Assembly (NCBI GenBank): GCA_964036295.1
Contig: OZ038464.1
Location: forward strand, 18,978,443 to 19,042,442
Direction: 5' to 3'
DNA from: Plumapathes pennacea
Lineage: Eukaryota; Cnidaria; Anthozoa; Antipatharia; Myriopathidae
DNA length: 64,000 nt
Below the pieces are notes generated by a model that had not been told where the DNA came from, made no database searches, and was given only the letters and a program-made list of their open reading frames with translations. Below, piece by piece: positions 24,173 to 34,800 of the stretch (its first letter is position 1; each line of letters opens with the position of its first letter). Made by a program: the position numbers and the translations under genes.

Positions 24173-26510
24173 TTTGGCAAGTTATGCTCTACGACCACAA
24201 CTGGTTTCGAACACTTGTATGGAATTCAGTTGTCTTCAACAGCCTTGTCTCTCGCCTCTGGTGCTCAAATAAGCTCAGCTTTTGTGAAACTATTGAGCAG
24301 AGCTCTGGAAGACAAAATATTGCGATCTAATAGTTGGTAGGATAGTTCATTAGAGTTCTCCTTGGGGGTTTCACGACTGCGACAACCTAATACGGGTAGG
24401 ACTGCAGGTAGAATTTGGTAAAACCCAAACACACTTGCTTTAACTTCAACTCCCTGAGATGAAAGAGTAAACAGACATATTGTTAGCTCTTTCTATAAGG
24501 TTTTTCAAATGTTTCAGCATATATTTCACTGACGAATTACAAATATAACAATTTAGAATTAAAGCTGAATTAACGCTAATATGAAGATGATTAATGTACC
24601 TCGAATTATAAATTCTAAAAAACAATAACACAGTTTGTTACAAAAATATATATATAAATACATCGGCCGGTTTTTGCATTGAAAGGTCAAGGCTGTATTG
24701 TATAACTGAACAAGAAACGAGAGATCTGTGCTCTACTAATCTTTGTTAATCTGCAAAATGTTTCAGCGGTTATCGAGCCGCTCAGATAAAAATTGTTCGA
24801 GTGATTTCAAATTTGTACAATTTCATGATTTTTCAATTTCATCATTGCAGATGAAAACCAGTTTTTTGATACTCGACGGTCAGACTTCGTTATTTGCACC
24901 AATCTCCAGATTTCTAGGAATTTTACTGCAGGCCAAGCTGGGAGCATCAGTTCCTACGAGTAATGCAGATTCAGTTATATCATTCCATTTATTTTCATTC
25001 CGTTATTTCCATTCCAGTAACATCCCTTTTTTGAGTACTTTTGAGGGAACTATAAAATTATGTGTATCATACTGATCATTTGCAAGAAAATAAAAGTGTC
25101 GTCTTAAAATTAAGAGTGATACTCCCACAATTCACCTTTACCACCAAAATTAGAATTTTATTTCAAATCGTTGTATTAAAGAGAATATTTAGACTTTCCT
25201 GTTCTTCATACAGCCAACATTAGGCAAACTGTTTGTGGCCTTTACACTTTTTTGTTATTGATGTCTCTGAATAAACTAAATTTTAAATTAATCTCGATAA
25301 AATCAACTCAGTTCGATAAATAGGTCGAAGGGGCTTCGCTGAACTGTCCTACTTTTCTTCAATGTTTAAAATAATCAAGGTGGGAAGTAGGACTGCAGAA
25401 TTTTCTGTTCGACAAGACACATCTGCTAATTATATTCGATGTTTGAAGCGGCTCTCGATCTTCGTAATCTTGAAAGTTCGTTTCCGCCTATCGACGAGTC
25501 TTCGAGCCACGAAAGCAGATTTTGTGAAATAATATTCCGAATTGCGTGCAAGTTCGACCTCGATGTCATAAAAAAAATCAGACTTTTTCTTCTTGTGATC
25601 CATTTACAGCGAGAATCCTCAAAGCCTAACAGTAAGTTTCAATCTGCGAATCTTTTTCACAATTAGAATTAAACTAAATATTATATATGGACTGTAAGAC
25701 ATTCAGAATTTAAACATACTAACCTAAACTTTGCTGCGAACCTCCCAGATGTAGATCCGATCACCGAAGATGGATTTCCTCTTCCAATATGGCGTCGTTT
25801 GACAGATCACAGCTTTCAAAGTATTCGTTGCCGATTTGCGAGAACGCCTCTGATTCGTGGATTTATCGACAAACAGTAGGGTCATACACACCAGGTGTTT
25901 TCACAGTTCCATTTATCGACCGAAAGTTGAATAAAATTTACATAAAACAGGAAAACCTAAGCCGAAAGTGATAGTGAAATAAACCTGACCGAAGAGTTTA
26001 ATTTAAAAATCTTATTTCGATCGGGTTAGACGATTCTCTTCGCGAATACTCATAAATAATCATACGATTGGCAAACGAAAAATAAACATCTCTTGATCGG
26101 CCGATCGCATAAATTTATTTTCACGAAGCGCCAACGGAAATAAATTTGACGTGGGGCTGTCATTGCTTTATTACAGAAATAAACATTTAATAAGATTGTT
26201 TTATGTTTTTGTATAATGTGTCTGTTCTTGAAAGCACGACGTTTACCACCTGACGGGAATTTGGTCGGGATTTCTTTACTATAAAATAGTTTGTGTTTTA
26301 GGGGGAGGGGAGGGGGTTAATACGCGCCAAGAAAGAAAACATTGATAATATAATATCCATGTACTGTGAACAAAATGAGGGTAAAAATCACCTAACTATT
26401 AATAAAAAACACTAATGCCACCTCTCATCCACCACAGATGTCTGTAATTTTTTCTTAACTTTGTAAAGCCTGGTTTTCACAAGAGACACAAGCACTTTAT
26501 TAAGCGCAAA
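24173..26510. other. Intergenic, AT-rich, nothing recognised
   Basis: Short open frames (for example 24,743-25,075 and 25,439-25,666) have no recognisable similarity and no convincing splice partners. The first few hundred bases should contain the promoter of membrane-protein copy B on the minus strand, but no definite element was identified. A G-rich run lies at 26,300-26,320. Confidence 0.45.
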
Positions 26511-26518
26511 AACAAGAT

Positions 26519-26700
26519 ATGCGTTGGTGCGTCAGTAAAAACGATCGACGCACGCGCAAGAGATATGCGTCTAGTGAAAACGATCGACGCGGCAATTACG
26601 CCTCATGTGACAACAATCGACGCACGCGCAAGAGATACCTGCCAAGTGAAAACGATCGACGCAAACGCAAGAGTTACGCGTCATGTAAATACCATCTTAT
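26519..26700. repeat. Four-copy 33-39-bp tandem repeat
   Basis: The words AAAACGATCGACGC, ACGCGCAAGAGATA and GCGTCA(A/T)GTGA repeat with starts near 26,541, 26,580, 26,613 and 26,652. The array is CpG-rich compared with its surroundings and ends about 12 bp before the decayed cGAS-like fragment. An 69-codon frame through it is an artefact of the periodicity. Confidence 0.8.
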
Positions 26701-26711
26701 CTCAAAAAACA

Positions 26712-27164
26712 GGTTGAGTGCATTATGAAGGAACTAGCAATGGACCGTGACGTGTTATGGGAGCAAGGGCCCGCTGTGAGCTTTGAATACCCATCGGGCA
26801 CCCGAATTTTCCCTTCATAAGCGTCGACTTGGCCATCGCTATTGATCTCATAAACTAGCCGATAGTCGCCCGACAGCTTACCGCGGAGTTCACGAAAGCA
26901 AAGGCTCAGCTCGTTCCCAAGCCCCGACAACAGACCGCTGCTGTGGCAGATATCGTTCTCTCAGGTGGAAAAGGACTGGGCTCCATCCATGCTCCATCCG
27001 TGCCTCGTTTTCAGGAGTTCATCGAGCGTCTATTAAAGAACGTGAAAGAGGGGTGGCTACCAAGTTACTTTGTTCCCGCGTACAATCTGCTGGAAAATAA
27101 ACCGGGTCTCGTGGCCGCCAAAGATGGCATTTTGAACGCTATGAGAAACCTACCTGGGGCATGA
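26712..27164 (+). pseudogene. Decayed 3' fragment of a Mab-21/cGAS-like gene
   Basis: In shifting frames the sequence matches the downstream intact gene: 'LWEQGPAVSFEYPSG' near 26,753-26,800, then 'VDLAIAI' about 30 bp later after an in-frame TAA, then 'LLWQISFSQVEKDW' near 26,938-26,985, then 'RFQEFIERLL', 'YFVPAYNLLE' to a TGA at 27,162. At least two frameshifts and stops separate these blocks. The 5' part with the GS and ExD catalytic motifs is absent. Residual similarity to the intact gene 1.8 kb downstream suggests a tandem duplicate that lost its front and decayed. The open frame 26,943-27,164 alone is too short to be a functional enzyme. Confidence 0.8.
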
Positions 27165-27224
27165 AGCTGCCACAATCAAGAATATTGAGTTGTGTAGGAT
27201 CAATCTAATAACTATAGATATGGA

Positions 27225-27382
27225 GTCTTTATTCTGATGAAGGGCTAACGCTCAAAATGTCAGCCAACGTTACGTTGATATATTCTACGTTATACCCTGT
27301 TTGTCTCCCCGATTAGTAGGGCACATGTGCCCGGCTATAAGAACCGAGACCTTAATAAAGTTGATTGAATGATTGATTGATA
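27225..27382 (+). mobile_element. Possible retroelement 3' end
   Basis: Begins GATGAAGGGCTAACGCTCAA, a word recurring as GAAGGGCTAACACTCAAAAC at 31,227. It ends with AATAAAG followed by a TGAT/TTGA tetranucleotide run (27,353-27,381). A poly-A-like signal followed by a short tandem tail is characteristic of some CR1/L2-type LINE or SINE 3' ends. No coding part is present. Assignment is tentative. Confidence 0.35.
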
Positions 27383-27412
27383 TCTCAACGAAACGTCTTA
27401 CGAACCAAACCT

Positions 27413-27644
27413 GGGGTCAATTCAATAAACATTTACACGTGTATTTTACAAGCTGGACTATTATTCCAACACCACTAAACGGACTCTAATCTAGCGAAGT
27501 CTGTACAATATTACAGATACAAGTCCCCAGTGCACACCCACAACAGCATTTGGCCATTGTACTGGATTAAAGTGTGTTTTAACGTGTGGCGAAATTGGTC
27601 CGACTTGTAAAATACACTTGTAAATGCTTTATTGAATTGGCCCC
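27413..27644. mobile_element. MITE-like inverted-repeat element, ~232 bp
   Basis: The left end GGGGTCAATTCAATAAACAT, continuing TTACACGTGTATTTTACAAG, is matched by the reverse complement of the right end with a few changes. Arms are about 45 bp and the interior is unrelated, non-coding sequence. Confidence 0.75.
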
Positions 27645-27999
27645 TGGTTGTCACAGGGACTAGTACTCCTATTTTGTACAATCAAATATTGCATTAAAAC
27701 ATAGAGCGTAAAAGGCAGACTCACAGACATTGTCTACTGTTGTGCTGATATTTAATCTCTGCAGCAGACTGAGCTTTTGTGCGTGAACAAGTGAATGAAT
27801 CGTAAATTAACAAAACTTGTGAAAAGGGACACTGTGTTTTGGGAAGGCAGCCGCAAGGCAATGTTAGGTTTACCATGTTCAAGCTAAATCATTTCATGAA
27901 GGTTTTCCTGCAGGTTTGTACAACTTGTGTTTGAAACAATCCTAAAGATCTTAAAATTAAGACACTTCTACGATCTGTGCTGTTGATGGTTGGATACTC

Positions 28000-28720
28000 A
28001 TGCTCTGTTAAATTCTTGTTAAATTCTCTGTTAAATTCAATAAACATTTAGTTAAAAATGGAGGATATACCGGTATTTTCTGTTTAACGCTAGAGGAATC
28101 ACGCTCTGTCGAATTTCTGAGATCGCAACTTAAAAGTCTGTGGTGGATATACCGGTTGAAAATTGATCATGCTCTGTCAAACTCCTGAGATCGTATATAG
28201 TAACTTAAAAGTGGAGGATACGCCAGTCGCCTAAGTCTATTGCTCGCAGAGTCATGCTCTATATGAAATTCTGTAGGTTGTAACTCAACAGTGGACGGTA
28301 CACCGGTTGAAGTCTCCCGCTCTGTCAAAATTCTGAGATCATAAAGAAAATTACATGTGGAGGATCTACCGGTCGTCTGTGTTAAACGCTTGAAGAATCA
28401 TGCTCTATCCAATTTCTGAATTCTTAGCTTAACAGTGGGGGATAAACCGGTTGAGTGTCCTGCTCTGTCAACATTCTGAGATCATAAAATAACTTAAATG
28501 TGGAGGATATACCGGTCGCCTATGTTAAACGCTTGAAGACCCATGCTCTGTCAAATTCCTGATATCGTAACTTAACAGTGCGGGATAAACCAGTTAAGGC
28601 CTTATGCTCTGTCAAACTATTGATATCGTAAAGTAACTTAAAAGTGGAGAATATGCCGGTCAAAGCTTCGCGCTCTGTCAAATTACATCACATGACACGT
28701 GCGGAGGATGGTAAAGTAGA
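28000..28720. repeat. Degenerate satellite-like array with ~141-bp higher-order period
   Basis: About ten diverged units contain CATGCTCTGTCAAATTCTGA, (G)ATCGTAACTTAA and GTGGAGGATATACCGGT. Longer (~82 bp) and shorter (~60 bp) units alternate in the middle of the array: starts at 28,318, 28,399, 28,459 and 28,541 give a repeat of repeats of about 141 bp. The array ends about 270 bp before the start codon of the intact cGAS-like gene. Confidence 0.8.
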
Positions 28721-28989
28721 GGACGGTACCCTGCTCCTTGTTCCCATGGTTGATGTCTCCTGCCCTGCCTAACAATAGCCGCTACATGTGTAGTACATGA
28801 GGTGAAAGTGACCAGGTACTGAAGATATGTTTGAGATGTAAATTAATAACATCAGAGCATACTCTGTAATTTGGCTTTAAATTTGGAGCGTCACCGTCCT
28901 CAAACGAGATTTGCTCGGCAGTCACATTCCGTGAACCAAGACGACAAGAGTTGTACAACGTTTTGCAGTTCAACTTCTCTCAAGGCAGT

Positions 28990-30636
28990 ATGATTGCACA
29001 GCTATTCCTGAAGACTGCAGGGCTCCTCCTGATCCTCTCACTGAACGGAAATGCAATTCCACACAAAGATCGTCTCCTCTCACTCGAGGACTGGGGGTCT
29101 GGCTTCGAAGACACCCCGGATGAAGGCACAGAATCCTCAGCAGAATCAGACTACGAATTCGACTACGAATCCTACGAAACCCACACGTCGGACGTGATTT
29201 GGCCAGGTTTGGCATCGTTTTGCTTTTCAGTATTATACACTCAGTGTAACCTCCCTAAGAGACCACCTCTCTTAGTCCCGATGGGTTCCTCAAATTACCA
29301 CTAGTGCAACTTCTGGTGTTCAACCATCTCTGACTCTGTATATACCGAACAACCGGTATGCGACCACCCAAAACGTAGTACTACAGAAGACTCTTTATTT
29401 TTACGATTGTTATTCAGTTGTTATTATTGTTATTCGTTGGGAAAGCTGTGGATTCACTTCATATCCGCCGCTCCCTTATACAGGAAGTAAAGAGTACTAT
29501 TAGCCACTGCATGTAAGTGTGAAAGTGGCTTATATGGGTGCATACATGCAGTACAAAACTGACACTCCTTCCTTTTGCCTTCTTAATTTCCAGACGAGGA
29601 TAGATTAAGAAACTACCTCAACAGAACTTTCCACAACATAACCATCAACAATGCGACCAGGGAAGCAGTGGAAACCGATCTCTTATGTCGCCTCGGTAAA
29701 ATCCTTCCCAAGGTCGCTGCACTCGACGAGTACCGTTGCTTCGATTTCAGGCTAGAGTTTAAAGGTTCGTCCTATGAGGGTCTCAGAATTGGCCTTCCAG
29801 ATGAGTACGACTATGGCCTGGTCAATGATAGCTGGTCAGAACTTGTAGCCCGTCAGTTGTCTACACCTTACGTACCTGGCTTTGGGTATGCATTCGACAA
29901 CACAACTTACCCTTGCTTGGACCGTTTTAAGAATGGCAGCATACTCGATCCAGAGAAAGTGAAAGCTCATCTCAAAGCATTGGTAAAGCAGGCGATGGAT
30001 GAACTGCACATAGATTACGAAGTAATATGGGACCAAGGACCCGCTGTGAGCTTCACGTACAAGTCCAACGTCCCTACAGTCTACAATGTGGACGTCGACT
30101 TGGCCATCGGCATTAAACTCAAGATGTGGCCCCAGGAAGCCCGAGACCTTCCCCAAAGACTGAAAGACATCGGCACCCAACTCGTCCCTAAATCGTTGGC
30201 CTCTGATCCAATGCTGTGGCAGATATCTTTCTCCCAGATCGAGTTACAGATGATGAGAGACATCGGACAGAAGCCAGGCTGGCGGAAGCAGGTGCTGATG
30301 TTGGCCAAATACTGCAAAGGAATAACCAATGGGACCTGGGACCCTCTACAGTCGTATCATCTGAAGATGGTGTTCTTGAACATGACCCAAGTTCATCCAA
30401 ACGACGAGGATTGGACATTCGCTAAACTCCCCGCTCGTTTTCAGGAACTGATTATGCGCTTACTAGGTCACGTGAGAGACAAACATTTTTATAGTTACTT
30501 CGTGCCAGAGTTGGACCTCTTCCGCCTTTTGAATGAAACCCAGCTTGCCAGGGCCGAGGCGGGTATCAAAAGCTTTCTGTTAAACCTACAGAACATCGCG
30601 GATGCTACTTACGACCAAGTAGGTATCCGGATCTGA
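28990..30636 (+). CDS. Mab-21/cGAS-like nucleotidyltransferase, apparently secreted
   Basis: Exons 28,990-29,206 and 29,594-30,636 join in phase to 419 residues. Residues 1-23 form a hydrophobic signal peptide (MIAQLFLKTAGLLLILSLNG, then NA|IP), followed by an acidic Ser/Glu/Asp/Tyr linker to about residue 72. The catalytic module follows: GSSYEGLRIGLPDEYD at 130-145 carries the GS motif and both metal acids, E143 and D145, spaced as in cGAS. The third acid is D239 in NVDVDLAI. Further family blocks are GPAVSF, WQISFSQIE, YHLKMVF and SYFVPELDLF. No zinc-thumb insertion is visible. At least nine N-X-S/T sequons lie between residues 80 and 395. cGLRs make cyclic dinucleotides in the cytosol on sensing nucleic acid. 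Entry into the secretory route, as in the ITPRIP branch, is inferred from sequence. Activity is not shown. Confidence 0.85.
29240..29360. repeat. Interspersed repeat fragment in the cGAS-like gene's intron
   Basis: CCTCCCTAAGAGACCACCTC, then CTCTTAGTCCCGATGGGT and ACCGGTATGCGACCACCC, show repeated (A/G)CGACCAC and CTCTTAG words typical of a short interspersed repeat. It lies wholly in the single intron. Confidence 0.45.
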
Positions 30637-30639
30637 ATG

Positions 30640-30800
30640 TATCAACCGAAACATGTGTAAGACGGTCAAATAAGAGTGATTTATTAAATTAACTTGTGTA
30701 ACAAGGTAAAATAAAGTTATCCAGTAACTTGTAAGAACAAGGTCAAACAAAGTGATGTAATAACTTATAAGAACGAATAAAGTGATGTACACATCTGACG
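30640..30800 (+). terminator. 3' UTR with polyadenylation signals and ~36-bp tandem repeat
   Basis: AATAAA occurs at 30,710-30,715 and 30,776-30,781, downstream of the cGAS-like gene's stop. The region is built of three degenerate units carrying TAACTTGTAAGAACAAGGTC-type sequence followed by AAA(G)TGATGTA, so the AATAAA signals are partly products of the repeat. Confidence 0.6.
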
Positions 30801-31875
30801 TGGATAACTAGTGCGACATGACTGAAAAAAAAAAAGAGCTTCTCGGGGTAGAGAAAGATGACAGTAAGCTAGACACACTGATTTCTTTGTTTTCATATGA
30901 CGGTGAGAGGAAAGTGAAAGTTTTCAATTCCGGGCCAAACGGTCAAACAAAAACAAAAACAAAAAAACTGATCCAAAATAAGCTATCAAACACTAACCTC
31001 TTCCTTCTTGACCAACTGAGGCCATGAACATTGACCGACTCTTTATAAATAGATAACTGAATATTTACAACATGACACAAAAACAGCATTAAAAGGTTTC
31101 TCTGCAGTGACTGTCACTTTGATGACAGGTTGTAAACTCTTGGAAGTTTACAAGAGAATGCGAAGGACGTTTAAATGATGCTTACATGACGGAGTCCGAC
31201 TGACTAAAACTGGCTGGCTTCGTGGAAGGGCTAACACTCAAAACGTTCTTCCGGCATTAATCTTATCCACATCAACCTTGGGCTGATACATCTCTCACCA
31301 ATTCAGATTAAAAATCAGCTCTCACAGGGGATAGCATTCCATTGTCACTAAAACTAGCTCCTTGCGCGGGAACTGGAACGAGCCTCGAAACGACGCTTCG
31401 GTGCCTCTGAAGGTCGTAACTGCCGGAGAAAAACGTGTATACGTTCCATACAGGTTTCGAGTGCTTTAGAACGTCCTTCCTGGTGAGCTTTGTGTTTGGT
31501 TGACCTCGCTTTCGAGCCAATAGCGCTTTTCTTCGACTTTCGTCTCGAAATTACTTTCGCTTCGGAGCAAAACGGAGACTGTGTCAGGCTGCGATATGAA
31601 GATGAAGATCGTGGAATCTCCAGTACCTCAAAAATAGCTGGCCGAGGAAGCCCACTGGGGAGCACCAGAATACTGCGGAGCCTTCTTTGGTCAGTTATTT
31701 CTTTTCCCGATTTCAAACTTCAAACTTCAAACCAACGAAAAAGTGGAAAGGAACGGTTCAATGAATACAGCATTCTGCTAAAGTAGAAGAAGGCACCGCT
31801 AAAAAAGAAACGGAGCGGTGCCCTATTTCCTCGACGCAAAACTCTAGAGAAGAATAGTGGAAAGAACGGCAAAGT
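30801..31875. other. Intergenic region between convergent genes
   Basis: The cGAS-like gene and BBS2 converge here. The stretch near 31,195-31,270 repeats the GAAGGGCTAAC word of the element at 27,225. A CpG-rich block at 31,330-31,740 has open frames on both strands (for example minus 31,716-31,354) without family resemblance. It could be an old exon or unrecognised repeat. No clear AATAAA for BBS2 was found close to its stop. Confidence 0.4.
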
Positions 31876-34800
31876 TTATAAGGTGCCCGCCTTGATAATC
31901 TTAAACAAACCGTTGACGTTGTTCGTCTTGATGGCCTGACGACATGCGCTGATCGTGTGGGATTTGGATTTGCCAACTGCAAAGGAAAGAATACAGGAAC
32001 AATCGTAAAATTAGAGTCCTGACAACTAATCTCCCTGACAACCACTCTCTGACCCAGGTTCCTCACCTCTCAACTTTCCCGCCCTCTGGATGGCCTGATT
32101 GACAATTTTAAGGGAACTTAACAGCTCCGTGTGGTTGTTACACCGGATCTTGTAGCCGTTGATCAGGTCGCGGTTCAAGTCATACAACTCCATGTAACCT
32201 TTCCGCATGTTTTTCCTACAGGGACAGAAGAGCGTAAACATTGTTTGTCTTCGGATAGATGCACGTCCATAGTCACAGAGAGGTAGAGTGGTGACTATTT
32301 TATATCTGACTGATTGAGCCCTTTTCAGATGACCGTAGAAAGCAATTGTTTGCTTGCTTTGATTTTGCGTTTGCTACGCGTTTGGGTCGGCAGAATGTTG
32401 GTTAACCACAAAAAAGAATTAATAATAATAATAATAATAATAGAAAACCCAATTCTGATTTGCTCACGTAAGCAAATTTCTTCAAAGTAAACCAGTCGCA
32501 AATTGGTTTGGTTTCTAGCTGGTTGAACGTGTTTTCTTGCAGACCGGTGTCCTAAATACATCAATAGAAAATCATTCACCGCCGCAGTATTTAACTCCTG
32601 AGAGTAATCATCTTCCGATTTCTCTGTTGTGTAATTATTCAAAGCTGTACTGTATCATACAGCATACAGTGCAAAAAAAGAAAAACTCAGCGTTTATAAG
32701 CTTCCTCAGATTAAAGTTGATCAATGTATCAATTCTTACTACGCCACTCATAAGCTTTCTTCTTGACTGGTTAGGAGAATTCGTATTATGAGCTCGGTCT
32801 CTTACATGTCGCCCATTAGACGAGCGTCTTCAGCTCGTACGACCAAGCTGCGTATGAGGTTGGAATGGTCCGCCATTTCTGCTGTCAGCTTCTGACGGAC
32901 CGAGTGTAGTTCATCCACCTTCAATGAAGGTAAAGGGGGTGATTAGAGGCAAAGTTTAACTGGAACACAATGAGTCCAGGATATTAACTACGCTAATGCA
33001 TCAAACATCGTAAACTGCCAGTTATAACCACCACCAGCCCCCCCCCCCCCCCCCCCCCCCCCCTAAGGGTTATAGGCCCACCAGTCTGGCAACAAAAAAT
33101 CCCTCTCTCTCCACTATCGAAATGAAATGCCTTTACTATGTCGAACATCGACATCACGGCAAATAGGAAGGGTTTAATGTCAGAGTAGAAGAAAGGCAAA
33201 AGCAGAAAGGACAAGAGTTAACAAAGGAAGAGAAGAAAATTAGAAACAAAACACGAGAAGAAAAAAGAAACCAAGGAGGGGGAAGAAAAAAAAAAACAAA
33301 AAAACATTCTGTGTTCTGTACCCTGAGTAGCACCGCTCGCAGCTCTTCCATTTGCTCGGGGAACTCTGCAGTAGTTTGAAGGTCCTACCGGTGAGAAAAC
33401 AATGAAACATAATGAACACACGAAGCAAAAAAGATTGTGATCCATTGCTAAAGACGCACCTCGATAGCAAGAAAGGAAGCCAATGCTTGGATCAGATCTC
33501 CTGCGAGCTCCATGTCTTCCGTCTTGATCGTAACCTGAGTGGACAAAAACGATAAAAATTTTCATCCGGTGTTTACGTACAGTTCAAGCATCAGGTCATC
33601 AAATCGTTCTTGCCGCTCAAATTCACGTTTTTTTTTTGTTTGTTTTTTTTTTGGTTCATCATCATCATTATTATCAGCTAATCATCATCCTTATGACCAC
33701 CAACATCACCATCACCATAATCATCGACATCATCATCACCACCATCGTCATAATCATAATCAACATCACCATCATCACTATCATCAACGTCCTCGTCGTG
33801 ATCATCATTATCATCATCAATATCTTCACCATCACCATAATCATCATTGTCATCTTCATCACCACCACTATCATCACTATCATCACCATCATCAACTACA
33901 ATATATTATTATCAGAATCAACATAATCGCTGTCTTTATCCACACTCTTCTTCTTCTTCTTCTCCTCCCTCTTTACTCTTCTTGGTCTTCATGTTTTCGT
34001 CTGTTATCGAAGAGCAGGGCAAGCAAAACTTGGGCACAACAGTTGACGGAATGAAGCAAAGAGATTTAGGCAAGAAGGAGGACAGAAGACAGCTGCACTT
34101 ACGTTGCATCCTTGGTCCATCTTGAGTGCTAGTGGGCCGCCACTACGTAAAGACAGGAACATAACATCCAGAGCGCCATCCATTGGCTCCACCTCTTGCG
34201 TCAGGAGGAAGTTCTGGTTGACCCACATAATAACCTGTAATTACATCACCAGTTAAACGGGTTAAACCAGTTAAACCAGTTAGGAACGTGAGCACTGAAA
34301 TCCCAGTGTAGAGTATATTTCTGCACTTTGTCGACCAAAACGTTCTATTACAACTTCATACGTTGAAAGATTCTAAGTTTCACTGCTGAACAAATATTCT
34401 TGGTTTCTAATCAATACCTGGAGACTCCGAATACAAAAGACAACGCGGCCATGTTGGTTCCGAGTACAATATAGGATAATGACAGCCTTTTGTTTAAGTT
34501 CTTCCAACACGGCCGCCATGAAGTCAAATGCAAACGAAGAATAGAAATCTCTAAACATGTTTCAGTACACGCATTGACACTTATTGCGTCCAGTTTCCGA
34601 TCTGTTCCTCGACAGACGAGCCTATAACAAGGAAAGGGCGGCAGGAATCCCATCAAAAGCAATTCCAAATAGGCTTATGGTATTTCGCGAAACGAAACGA
34701 AACAAAACTTGGAATGAAATAGAACACAAATAAAATCTAAGAGGGATTTTTCGGTAAAACGTACCCGGTTGACCCGCTCGTTCACATGGAAAGTGACGAA

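Noticed and set aside
23660-24198. Long plus- and minus-strand frames over membrane-protein copy B exon 1
   Set aside because: They are shadows of the real coding frame, which is fixed by conservation with copy A and by splice phase.
28000-28720. CRISPR-like array
   Set aside because: The units are diverged along their whole length, with no constant repeat and variable spacer pattern, and the DNA is eukaryotic.
28990-30636. Calling the cGAS-like gene an ITPRIP orthologue
   Set aside because: The signal peptide is shared, but the intact GS and three-acid pattern and the GPAVSF/SYFVPE blocks fit catalytically competent cGLRs better. The choice needs a phylogeny.
31354-31716. 120-codon minus-strand frame downstream of BBS2
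   Set aside because: Arg/Ser-rich composition without a domain; BBS2 already ends with a stop at 31,876 and no junction leads here.
33539-34054. 171-codon His-rich frame on the plus strand
   Set aside because: It is a translation of the (ATC/ACC)n microsatellite inside a BBS2 intron; the other frames give Ile-rich and Met-rich products of the same repeat.
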